From contig CM060899.1 of NCBI GenBank assembly GCA_030762935.1, forward strand, positions 65,522,501 through 65,586,500: a stretch of DNA of 64,000 bases. Direction: 5' to 3'. The notes beneath the pieces were generated by a model, which was given only the letters and a program-made list of their open reading frames with translations, was not told the DNA's origin and did not search any database. Positions 44,629-57,600 of the stretch are shown here, piece by piece. The position numbers and the translations under genes are program-made. Position 1 is the stretch's first letter. Every line of letters begins with the position of its first letter. This stretch comes from Hymenopus coronatus. Lineage: Eukaryota; Arthropoda; Insecta; Mantodea; Hymenopodidae.

Positions 44629-45601
44629 TCACACTTGAAGGGTTCTGTAGTGAATCATATTGTGCTTTTGCAAATGAGACAACCGAATGAAGCTTTTATC
44701 ACATGTATTACACTTGTATGGCCTTTTACCTTCATGAATAAAATTATGCATTTTCAAATATGATAAATGAGTAAACCTTTTATCGCAAGTTTCACACTTA
44801 TATGCCTTTTTACCCTCATGAATCAAATTGTGTCTCTTTAAATGTGACAACTGAATAAAGCTCTTATCACAAGTTTCACATTTGTGTGGCCTTTTACCCT
44901 CATGAATCATTTTATGCTTTTCCAAATGTGATGACTGAATAAAGCTCTCATCACAAATTTCACACCTGTAAGGCTTTTCACTCACATGAACCAAATTATG
45001 TACTTTCAAACTTCCTGATTGAGTAAAGCTCTTACCACAGGTTTCGCACTTGTATGGCTTTATACCCTCGTGAACCAATTTATGCCTTTTCAAATTTGAT
45101 AACTGAGTACAGGCCTTATCACAAATGTTACATTTGTATGGCTTTTTACCCTCATGAATCATACTATGCGTTTCCAATTTTGATAGGCTGATAAATGTCT
45201 TATGACACGTTTCACACTTGTGTAGCTTTTTGCCCTTATGTATCATATTCTGCATGTTCAAATGTAACAACTGAGTAACACGCTGTTCAAATATTTTGCC
45301 TTTGTGAATAAATTCATGATTTTTCAAATCTGATGCTTTGGCAAACATCTTCTCACATATGCAACATTTATATGGAATTAGGCCCTTTTGCTTCCAATAA
45401 ACCTGGTTTCCCTCATCCCAACAATTATCAGATGTTTCTGAGTGAATATGTTCTCCTACAGTTGGCATTTCAATGATATTACTTTCACTTGCACATTCAG
45501 GATAATTCCTTTGATTATAAAGACTTGGGGTTTTTCCTGAGACTTCAGCAGTGGACAATAGTGCTTTTCCATCACTATCACCAAAAATTGCTTCTGCTAA
45601 T
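44629..45601 (-). CDS. zf4 exon 3: nine-unit C2H2 array
   Basis: The acceptor CCATTTCAG precedes 45601, and the exon opens with LAEAIFGDSDGKA after the split Arg. Finger 1 is PYKCCICEKMFAKASDLKNH. Unit 2 reads KIFEQRVTQLLHLNMQN, missing about five residues including both cysteines. Units 3-9 are complete, with linkers such as EGKKP and VSEKP. The array ends NMIHYRTLQV at a TGA created by a frameshift. Its fingers use D at the position after C-x2-C (CDKSF), unlike the CEKSF of zf2 and zf3, so zf4 is the more diverged branch. Confidence 0.88.
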
Positions 45602-48600
45602 CTGAAATGGTGGAGGATATAGCATCATTTAGTAATCAAAGAAATAAATCTGAACAGAATCTGCTTGTTAAGAAGAGCTACATGCTGAGCAGTAAGTGAT
45701 ATTTCTGCAGTACTAAATTCATGTACAGCAACTATGCTATTTATTGGAATTGAATTAAACTTTGTTAATCCATAATGACATTAAATAATTAATAAAATCT
45801 TTCTAATGAAAATCAGTCCGATGCTTGCAATAATACAAGCAATTTGTATATGCACGGAGAATTAGAGCAACTTTAATTTTGCTTTCACAAGAACTACTTA
45901 AGCAATTTTTGCAAGCAGTTCCTGTGTTGATTACATTTGGAAAAAAAAATATTGACAATAAAATGGCTGTCAATGAGCTAGTGCAATCAATAATAGATGG
46001 AATGTTTCTTATGCAAAAATTCCATACTGTTTCTACAGCATTACTACAAACCACTTAAATGTTTAAAGATTTTGAAATTTCAAATCAATGCCAAAAAATA
46101 TTATGATACAACTTTGGTCTCATTTATCATATTGAAGACAGATTGACCATTGGGTAAAGATAAACTGATGAGATATTGGTCTCACCCAGCATTAACACCA
46201 GAAGCATTATCATGATAGTGGGATTATTTTGAAAAATTCTTTCCCCCACTTTTAACATACCTCTCAACTTCAAAAGTCTGGCAGCTATATAAGACAGTGT
46301 GATTGTACAAATGATAAGTTAATAAGTGAAATAATGAGTTGTCCTTGATGCAAATTAAGTATGTTCTCCAAGAGAGGTTTCAGCAACAGTTGTGACATAC
46401 AATGAGAGAGTAAATAATGCTACTACAAAAGATGAACGAGATATTGTATCTGACTATCAACTGAAACAGAAGGAAGAAGAGACTGCTTTACATGCATATA
46501 ATTACATCATGAAAAACATGAAATGACCAGGAAATTTTGACAAATCATATTACTTAAGTGAAAACTGTACAAGATCATACTTCTGTCAGGATTTAAATAC
46601 TACATTGGAGCAAATACTTAAACTATTAAGTAAAATTAAGACCATGAAATCTGGAATGGAAGAAATGGGAACTGAAGTGGGTGGATATGGGAAGATGGAG
46701 AGCGAAATGAAGCGTAAATTCCAGAATAGTGGAAATGTGAATGGAAATGAAGAGTTAAGGGCGAAATGAACGGCATTGAAAAACTAAAACTTATCTTTTT
46801 TACATGTGAAGAAATGCTTCAGTTAAAGACGTGGAAGACAACATTGCAAAACTGACAAAAGAAATCCCATCTCACATGCAAAGAAAAATATCTAAACCAG
46901 CTGGAAAAAAGCTTAAGAGCAGCTGGAGAAGGAAAGTAAGACATGTTGGATGCCACATTGAGGAGATGTGCCACAAGGAGCAGGTCAAAAAAACTAGTGC
47001 CAAAATTAAAGAGAATTCCACTATCATGAGAAATACTAATACTAAAACAGTAAATCCTTGGAAATTTGATGAAACGTTGTCATGGTTGCAAGTGTTTAAG
47101 CAGAAATTTGAAGAAATAAAATGGTGTGTTATTTATGGACGCTCTCTAACTGCTGTGGTTCTCAGCGTCCCATTCTAAATTGGGCGTGAAAGACCGCTTA
47201 ATTTTACTCAGAGGCCTCTCTATCAGGCTTGAGGTTCTTTTACGTACTGTAAATCTATGACATGGGACCAACGGCTTTACTTCCCTTTCGAAGGAAGCCA
47301 TGCTAAGGATTTTTAGGCCCGATAAAATCCATCGTCCTCCGCCGGGTTTGAAACCGCAACCTTGGGTACATGAAGTCAGCATGGTAACCATTACACCATG
47401 GAGGGCGACAGAAATTTGAAGCCTTTGGTACATACAATAGATGGATGATCGCTAAGATGACACAGTTGACTCTAATGCAGGGACAGCCAATTGAAATTCT
47501 TTGCATTTTCCCTGTTAACTTATTTAACATCTCCTGGCTTGTGCTTACTGGGCACAAGTGAAATCAACAGTGTAACAATTGGGGAGACTTTTTTTTTTAA
47601 TAGCGCTTAATGCCTGCTTTTACTGCTATGGTGCCACAGGCAATAATTGAAGACTTGACAAAAATTCACTATGGAGATAGAGCAGTGCCTCAGGCTATGA
47701 TGACTTTATCATCAAATTATATTTCTGGAGAGACAACCCATGCATTTTATCAGCAGGGTAAGCGACCAAGAGGTGTAAAACAAATGCTCTTCTGGCAGAA
47801 CTGTAACAGTGATGTCCCGCACATTAAGGCAGAAACAGGGTTTAAAGGAGCCAAATGACAGCCAACTGGTGCCAACAACAGCTGCATTGACACAGAAGGC
47901 TGCAGACCAATTTGCTGTAGCTGCATTAAAACTAGATACCTAAGGGCAAACTGCAAGGGATCTTGAAAACTGCTAAGAGCCAACTTGAAGAGGACCACAT
48001 TGGTGTCATTATCGCCTTCTATTGCCTATTTACATGACGGTACTAAAAGCAAGCTGCTAAAGTCAAGAGACAGGAGTAAACACACACTTGTTAGCTGTAG
48101 AATGCTGAGTCAGCTATCGAATGTTTATGTCTCGAAATCAGGGCTCATGTTTATTTAACCCTAGTCCCTACAGAGTTCAAGTCTGTTTTCAGTTGCTGTT
48201 TAGTCAGGAATAGAGCAAGTGCAATGGCTTTTAGTGGTGAATTTAGTGACAAATCTAAGACGCCGGTATTGTGTAGCCAGGCTCAAAGTATTATAACAGA
48301 AATAACACTTTTAAATTGATTAACGAACAACTTACACATGAAGAGATTAACAAAGTAACACAGCAAGACTTGGAATCCTGTGTGCTACATGCAGCAAAAT
48401 TACAAAAGGACGACTTTTGGAAAGAAATAAGTCATGATGAAATTTTGGAACCTAACATTCTAAATTTACAATACAAATGAAGACAGTGACAATGACAATT
48501 TATTGTCTCTTGACGTAACCGATGACAGCGATACAAAGGAACTACTGGCAGGATTAAAAAAGCAGATAATTCATAAACTATAATAATATAGCATTTAAGA

Positions 48601-51600
48601 AAACATGTACATAATATGCAAATAGGCATGTTCAAGTTTTAAATTTAAAAACAGTCAAATTATAGAAATTTAGAAAATCAGTTACGGTTTCCTTACATCA
48701 AACATTATGTCAACAGGCAGATTTGCATGCTCAGTGTGCAAGTGAGGGTGAAACATGAAAAAAGTGGGGGTAGCGACCAGCAATGCAGAGCATAACGCAT
48801 TCCATTTGTTGCAGGGTAGAACTCTTTCTATTTGAAAAACATTACATACTCAAATACCATACTGAGCCTATCACAAAATATATCTCCCAATCAGTCTTTG
48901 TATTGAACATCTATGGTAGTCTTGAAGTAAGAAATGGTTGAGAATGAATAAAACAAACCAGAATTTTCCATAGGTTCAGTGAGTGATCTGGAATGGTGAC
49001 CTTGAAGGTACAATAGAGGCAATTCCTGGAAGTATTCCTTGTTTAAAAAGAAACAAACAAACAAATGCTTGAATGAATGTAGAATCAACTTAAACACTCT
49101 TGATAGTTTCATTGATCTATTTAGCACAATATATATCATAAGCTCACATTTTCAGAAATTGTCCTCTGTGGTGTAATGATTACCATTCATATACCTAAGG
49201 TCGCAGGTTCAAACCCGGTGGAGGGCAATGGATTTTTTTGGGCATAAAAATCTTTGCATGGCTTTCTTCGGAAGGGAAGAAAAGCAGTTGGTCCCATGTC
49301 ATAGATATATGGCATGTAAAAGAACCTCAAGCCTATTAAAAGAGGCCTCTCAGCAAAATTAAGCGTTCTTTCATGCCCAATATAGAATGGAACACTGAGA
49401 ACCACAGCAATTAAAGAGCGTCCATAAATAAAACTCCATTTATATTTTTTCACATTTTCAGATTTTCATGAAGAAATAAGAAAACCAAATGATGAACTTT
49501 GATTTGCCAGGAGACAAATGCCACTCAGGTTTATTAACAGGCTACCAGGGGACACACCAGCCATTAACAAAACTTCTCGAGAGTTGATCCAGCAGTGAAC
49601 AGGTAGCTGACAATGTGAGCTTATGCTCACAATACATGTTCTGTTAAAAAAAAAAAAATAGATGAGTGTAGCTATCAAGAGTGCTCAACTCGATTCCAGC
49701 TTCCTTAAAATGCTTTTATCAACTATAAACTGGAATACTCAAAGGTGTTAAAAGTGCAAAAATTGAGATATTTCTTCAAAAACGGTGCTTTAAATCAAAG
49801 CCATTTTTATTTCCAAAAATGCTATGTTCCTATCTGTCATTGAGTTAAAATTGATGAAGAGCACTTATCAATACAAATGTGAATTTACCACTTTTTTAGT
49901 TTCAAATGTCAATATTAATTTAAATATATATATTTTTAGCTCCATATTGATGATAACTGAGTGGCCTCTCTCAAGGCCTCACGTATAGGCTGCTAGAGTT
50001 CTTTGGGTCCCATTTAATGAGCTTCAATAAGTCCAATAGTCTTTGATGTCTGCCCCTCTATATATCTGGAATATAGAGGAATATTCCAGGAATCCTGAGT
50101 TACATTTCTGTGAATAGTGAATGCCTCACATTTAAAAAAAATATGCTGAGAGGTCTCAAAGTCTATCCTGCATTTTCTATATTTGGGATCCTTAGTAAGT
50201 CTAATTATATATAACTGTCTTCTGAGAGTTTTGTGCCCAGTAAGATAACCAACCACCACTGGTTCTAGTTATGTTTCAAAGATCCTCATCCATTTTGCCT
50301 CCCAGGAATGAAATCAGGGGGTTTGGCAGTATTTTGCTTTTTCCAAATCTCAAGATGAGCCCTTACTCTGAGCTAGGTTATTTCATATTTGACTTCTCTG
50401 GGCACGGACCACAAAAAGGCTTAGGTCCTAAAAATGCAAGACTCAATTCCCTGCTTAGCCAGCCTTTGTCATCTCATCTCTCATACACACATGACCAGGA
50501 ACCCAGACACGAGTAATCTGTCTGCAGGTTCAAAGTCTATCCAACATCCATTGGCAGTTCCTCACCAATTTGGATGCCATTTTAACCACTGTAAGGGTTT
50601 TAAAGTCTGCATGATTATTTGAACTGATATGAATGTCTACTTGCCTGCTGGTATGTTTAAAATATGCATGACACAAGCTAAGAAAAGAGTGATTCAAAAA
50701 AGTATGAACTGGCTGCATGGTATTTCGCCTGTCTGCATCCTCAGCACTTATTGCCATCTGCCACTATCATAGAAAGGCACAGATAAAACCATACAACATT
50801 TTAAAATTATTTTTAAAGACTTTACTTACAAACATTGTTGTCCATATTTTTTTGGCACCTCTTTAGGAAACTAACCATCAATCGCCATTGTTTACCTTGG
50901 AAAATATTGGCAATTTCCTGGTGGATATTTTGTTTTAATTCTTCCAGGGTGTGTGGGTTTGTCTGGTACACTTTATGTTTCAAGTTACCCCAGAGATAGA
51001 AAAAGAAAAATTTTGTAATGAAAATGTCAACATCATGGTCTAAATAAGCAAGCAGGACTGAAGTGAAGGTCAAGCTGAAATGAACAAGGACAAAGAAAGC
51101 GTATACCTGGAAAAGTGTTAACTCCAAAGGAATTCCAAGGGTAGTTTAATGGTGAAATTTCTTCATGAAAGAAAAACAAATCCTGGCTATTATTGTAGGT
51201 TTATGAGTGATGTGAAACCCATTTATTAGAAACATGTCAGTATTTTTCATATCATAAAATAAATACTATGTCATTTTCTGAAAGCTCTAAGAAATTCACT
51301 AGACAACTTGTAAAAGCACTCCTTAAAGTCTAGATACATCCTGCTCTGATCAATAATTTGTTTGTGGCACTTAAAGTCATGCATGGGGACAGTAATTTGA
51401 TGATAATGCAGCGGTGGAGGAGTTCTGCACAATAGCTGCTCACATTTCCTTCATCTAAAGAAGGAAGAGCATGTTGTATCTTGATATACTGGAAGTTGAT
51501 GACAGTGTTGTTGAAATCACTTGAAAATTAAAATCAAGTCAATTAATGATGCTGCACAGCATTCAGTTTTTAAAACTGTAGTAAGATTTGTATAGGAAAA

Positions 51601-54600
51601 AATAATGAGAAATAGGAAAGAAGTCTCAAGGTGCATTTTAGAAGTATAAAACATAATAACTAAAGATTATGTAGTTGCTATTCATGATTGGACTAAAAAC
51701 CAAGACATATAAATCCGGAGTCATATCATTAAAGCACATAACAGGAAAACAAGAATTTCCAACATGGGGAGCAGTTTTTGTGTGTTAAACTAGGAATCTT
51801 CATTCTGAAATTACACACAGTAACTTTTTGTCAGTGTTCATAGAACCACTGTCATAATAAGCTATGGATTCAACATCATCAGCTTCAACACCTAAAATGA
51901 TTAGTTTATATCCATTTGACAGGACTCAACCAGCCACATTATAGTTTTTCATAAAGTAACAGTGAATAAAAAGAACATCAATACTAATCCTTATCTTATT
52001 GCTAGTTTACTTTATAATAAACTTCCCACAGAATTAAAATGTTGTAAGAAGAATACCTTTCCAAGAAAGGTATAAAAAGTACCTTAAATATAAATGTACA
52101 AAATTCAAGAAATGTAAATCCTTTACATTATAATATTGCATATCATTTATGTTAACTTATTATATATTTTAACTTGTGTATATATTGTTATAACATGACA
52201 ATATCAGATATTCTGTACAAATCTATTAACAGTAAATACACAAAACTAAACAACAGTGGAAATTAGCCTCCAAGACCTGTTCCAGAAAATTTAAAAAGTG
52301 GGTGCTCATTTATATCAATATTCGACTCAGCTTTAACTTTTAAAAAGCACATCAAACTATTGGGGCAATGTACTTTGATATCAAATGAGATTGTAGAAGA
52401 CTGTTATATTAATGATACATCTTTTCACTGGTTCAATAAAAAAAAATAAATGTTACATTTGCATCACTTTTCGTAGTTTCTTTGTTTGTTGTATCTCCTG
52501 CTAATTTTTCCTACAAAAGCATATTTTTTCTATTTTCTTTAATCCAGACAAATCTTAAGATATTTCTTTACAAATTTTATTACAGCTATAAAGAGGACAT
52601 TTTTAAAAAGTGGGTCACTATATCTGGTTTTTCAAGTCAACACACTACACACAAGAAACAAAAGAAACTGAAGCCAACATCAACAAATGTAAATGATTTA
52701 CATAAGAAAGAGACTTAAATTAAATTGTTTGTTTTAATGAAATCTGCATTTTTCTCTCAGTTTACCAGTAATAGAAATAACATAAAAATCATTTAAAATT
52801 AAAAGAACTTCACAAGCTTTTCTCAGACAATTCAAGAAATGCTTTATTAATCTGGAAGTATTGTAAATATATGCTAACTTAATTAAAACTGTTAAAGAGG
52901 TACTTTTCAGAACATATAAATTTATAAAAAAATAATCAAAAAGGTAGTATGGGGTGGGAGGACTTCTTGAAAATTGGAGTTTCAGGTATATGGATGATTC
53001 AAAAAAGTTTAGGTACTCTGCCCCACCCCATACACTTTTTTAAAAAAAAATGCTTGTATTAGTTTCAGGGGGTCTTAAAACATATACTTTCATTGAAATC
53101 TTGATATTGAATTTTTCAGTAGAATATAAGACTTCTTTTACTTACTCTACGCATGTAGTAGAGAAAGTAAAATTTCTGTTTGCATTTCATCCTCTTTATT
53201 ATGAAACCTTTCAAGTATTTGTGGACTCAATCATGCAAAACTGAGGCATAGAAAGAACTTCAACATCTGATTTGTTGGAGTGATAATTATATTCCAATTT
53301 GCATCAAATCAACATCATAGTATAACTAGTTAGGAGCGTGTCATCAGCCGAGGTACATGCATTCCCTATTCTTGTGGCTCAGTATACATCGAAACCACAC
53401 AATGCAGTGTTGACACCAGAATCTAGGAACACAAACATAACTGAAGATTGGGCCACATAGGAAAGTCCAAGGTTGCCAAACACGCATTGAGGTGGGAGGC
53501 AAATACATCATAAAATTCCAGGACACCAGCATCCTTTCATCCACAATACATTACCACGCCAAACTACAGCGAGAAGCCTTAGAAATTTACAAGCATCCTA
53601 ACAATTTCAATAAAAAAGAGGAGGCCTTAAGGCTCAACAGAAACTGGCATCCTCTCATCGAAGGCAGGCAATGTCATAAAACTGGCAAGATCGAAGCAGG
53701 CCAATCAGAAGGCACCTGTGCTAGAGAGGCCAAGACCCTCACCAACCAACTATCATAAATATAGCGACTCTGACATTCAATGCCTCAGGTGCAGCGAAAC
53801 CTTCTCTGAAGAAACTTCGAATCGTGCCACTGAAGATGTACACCGCAGTTGTGGATAAAACATTTGGATCATCTTACTCCAGTACATGACAGCAAAATAG
53901 TCCAGAAATAACTCCTAATTATGTTGACTCCGGCCATGAAAGCCTACGATCTCTTAACATAATTACTTCAACATAAATGTTGAGAAAGGAAAACATAACA
54001 CAAGAAGCAGAAAGCTACTCCATTGAAACATTAAATCAATGAGTCAAGCCTTACCTTGGAGATTCTACTTGACGGGAGTCCTCATCATCCTGTAACAGAA
54101 TAATACAAATGTACAGTTTCACATCTATTAAATGTTACTTTAATGTCCTGAACAGCACTTATCTTGAAATTACCAGGATTTATTCATAAATCTCCTCAGT
54201 AGAGATGTGAGTAATAACTTGTTTTTGCTTCATATGAATGCCTTTATAGGAGATGGAAGTGAATTAAAACTATACCATTGTAGAAAACCCCTTTTTGGAA
54301 TGTCTGCAAGTTAATTATTGGTATAAGTAATTCCTGTCTGTCTTGTCTCTTTGTTATGTATATCTGCATTTTTTGTAAACTTTTCTAGGTTATTACAAAT
54401 AGCAATACAGCTAGAATATATTCACAGGCTAATAGGAAAATTCCAAATTTTAATAGTGGTTTACAGCGAGTTGATTGCCTTGCCCCTGCCATTATTATTT
54501 CCCTGTTTTTTTTTTTTTTTTTTTTTTTTTTTTTCATAATACACTTTTTGGCTTCCAGCAACTTTCCCTAGAATATAATTCCATAGCTCATTAATGAATT

Positions 54601-57600
54601 AAAATAAGCATAATAAACTGTTTTAGATGGCTCTTATTTATAAGCTGAATTGATCTGATTGCAAAACGTGTAAAGCTCAGTTTGGGTAGATAAAATCAAT
54701 ATGGTGTTTCCAATTTAATTTACAATCTATAATAAGACTCAGGAATTTTATATTGGTAGCTTCTGCAATTTGATTACTTTCATATTCTATCCTTAAGTCT
54801 GAAATGCTTTTTTTGCTTTGTGCAAAATTTAATACAGTTAGTTTTTTTCAAAATGCATACAAATTTTGTTACTTTCAAAATAATTATTTAGTATGCTGAA
54901 GTTGAATCTGTGAGCTGACTGGTTTCCTGAATTATAACACTTCTATCATCCGCAAAAAGAGCTGGATAAGCATTGTTGTTTATTACTGCAGGTAGATCAT
55001 TAATGTACAGTAACAATAATAAGAGACCCAGTATGAAGAAAATACTTATACAAAAACACAAAGATCACATAATGAATTTTGAATTACTGCCACCAATCAC
55101 TCTTGGGAGATTCATCATCCCATCACCAGAGAACACCAGCAATCTACAGCTTCCCCTGAACGAGAAGCAAAAGCAGCACGATCAGTTGGAGAATTGTTGA
55201 AAATAGGAACAATACTCTGTTCCTGAAACACATAAGTTTCTTCAGTGATGTATTGTTACTGTTTCCCAACTCAATACAGGGTGTACATAAATGAATATCG
55301 GGGTTTTAACTCTTTATAATATTTATTACATTCAACTTACAGTTATAAATGATATGTCAAATGAAAAAGCAACTCAAACAGTTTTGTTTGTTAGCACAAG
55401 TGCGCATGTGCGTGCAATGTTTCTGCCACAATCCGCTAGACAGTGGTAGTAGCAAAGATGGTGACTAGTAAACAGAAAGCATTTTGTGTTTTGCAGTTTG
55501 CAAAGACAGAATCTGTAGTTACTTTGCAACGTGTGTTCGGTTGTGATCCTCCTAGTGATAAAAACATTCGTAGATGGTATAATAATTTACCGGCTGCCTT
55601 TGTAAAGGGAAGAGCACGGGACGACCAGGAGTAAGTGAAGAGACTGTTGAGCGAGTGAGAGAGTCGTTCACTCGTAGCCCAAAGAAATCAGTCCGGAAGG
55701 CTAGTTGTGAATTACAAGTTCCTGTGTCGACTGTTTGGAAAGTTGTAAGAAAACGCTTACAGCTACGTCCTTACCGTTTACAGTTATTACAGGCTCTAAA
55801 GCCAACAGACCACGGATTACATGCCAAATTTGCAAACGACATGTTGTTTCATGACGATTTTGTGGATCGTGTTGTCTTCAGTGATGAATCGAACTTTCAC
55901 CTTAGTGGACATGTTGACACTCATAATGTGCACATCTGGGGCTCAGAAAATCCTCACGAGACGGTACAAATGCAATGAGGTTCCCCTAAAGTGAATGTTT
56001 TTTGTGCCGTATCCCGGCGAAAAGTTTATGGGCTTTTCGTTTTTGGTGAACCTACTGTAACTGGCACTTCTTAACTTGATACACTAGAGCAATGGCTCTT
56101 CCCTCAGTTGGAATAAAATGAGCCAGAGAACTTCATTTTCCAGCAGGATGGTGCACCACCTCACTGGCATGACGAAGTACGCGATTGGTTGAACGTCACA
56201 GTACTCGAGCGCTGGATAGGCCGCAAGGACCCCATTGACAGGGCTTGCTATGCATGGCCTCCACGTTCTCCTAACCTAACACCATGCGATTTTTACCTTT
56301 GGGGCTTCATCAAGGACCGTGTGTACGTGCCTCCGCTAACAGCTGACCTCCCTGAATTAAGAAACCAGATTGAAGCAGCTGTTGCTACAATTACTGAATA
56401 CACACTTATCAACATTTGGGAAGAACTCGGCTATGGACTTGATGTGTGCCATGTGACAAAGGGTAGTCATATCGAACATTTGTAAGCTTCTTGGTAAAAC
56501 TGTTTGAGTTGCTTTTATATTTGACATATCATTCATAACTGTAAGTTGAATGTAATAAATATTATGAGTTAAAACCCCGATATTCATTTATATACACGCT
56601 GTATATGACTACGCACCAGAGTTACTAGCTTCTATTCCCTTAAATTAATGTTTAAACTTATTTAGTGGAATGTGTGAACATGTAAAACTATTAAAATATG
56701 CAAGCTGTTTCCTCTCGTTATTCAGCTTCAGCTCATAGCTCAGAGATGAACCTGAGTCACAGGTCAAGGGGATATTTATAAGCATGTAGCAAAACCACAA
56801 TGAGCATCTATGTTAATGAATTGTTTTTTCACACAGACAGGGTGTGGCACAAGAGTTGGAAAGGCAATCAGACTGAAAATTTGAATGCCATAGCCTGATT
56901 TCAACCTTGGATCTCCCACTTTCTGTCCAGCTGCTCTTGTAGACTGAGTTACCATGGCAACATGCCGACATGACATTAAATTCCCCCAACTAAACTCTCG
57001 ATTTTCTTCCAGTAAACCACAAGGAAGTCATCATGATAGGATTTGTTAAGACAGTGAATTTTCCAGTCTTTTTTTTTTTTGGTTGTGCTTTACACCCGCT
57101 TTTACTACTTATGGCACCACAGGTAATGTGACCTGAATGGAAGAACCGAGGGCGTCACGCTAATCAAGTTAAACATAAGCAGAATTAGTCTTATTACTAG
57201 CTTCCTTGTAAGTAGAAGGGAAATAAGAAAATACACAGACTAAAGCTATAGTCTCGTGCTTTAAAAGCCTGTACCCATATGAAACAATTGAAATTTCAAT
57301 GTGTTTGCTTGCCAGGAATAAACAAACAAGAAACGAGAAAAAAGATATCTTCCCATTTGAGAAAAGTTTAAGTGGCTAAAATTAAAACCAATAATTATTG
57401 GTATAATTATTATAATCCAAAATATCTCGAAAATGGTAAACTCTGTAAAAAAAAATGTATATAACATAAATTATGTGTTTTACTCAGATCTACATATTTT
57501 GTATAGCAAGGTTTTGTATCTACATCTTTTTGTATTGCCAGTTATGTAGATCATTCAAAATGAAGAGGTCTTCAGAGACTATTCCCAGAAAATTCAAGAT

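Larger units (their letters stand above)
46376..48000 (+). mobile_element. Gypsy-like retrotransposon gag, interrupted by SINEs (decayed)
   Basis: Plus-strand frames give a charged coiled-coil-like N-terminal part (MKSGMEEMGTEVGGYGKMES), then WKFDETLSWLQVFKQKFEE, then, after a SINE insertion, EAFGTYNRWMIAKMTQLTL, then IIEDLTKIHYGDRAVPQAMM and finally CCSCIKTRYLRANCKG, a CCHC knuckle whose His is Tyr. The order matches Gypsy gag (W..F...F, GD.A..., then knuckle). A SINE A (47114-47408) and a SINE B fragment (47583-47650) split it, and the frame has several stops. Confidence 0.65.
45602..54054 (-). other. Intron 2 of zf4
   Basis: An 8.5-kb intron with nested transposons listed separately. Unannotated stretches are 45602-46375, 49450-49989 and 51131-52879; they are AT-rich and I see no exon or repeat family in them. 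Confidence 0.75.

Noticed and set aside
53492..53758. Intact small protein gene
   Set aside because: It is the frame-preserved end of a 5'-truncated Penelope-like element.
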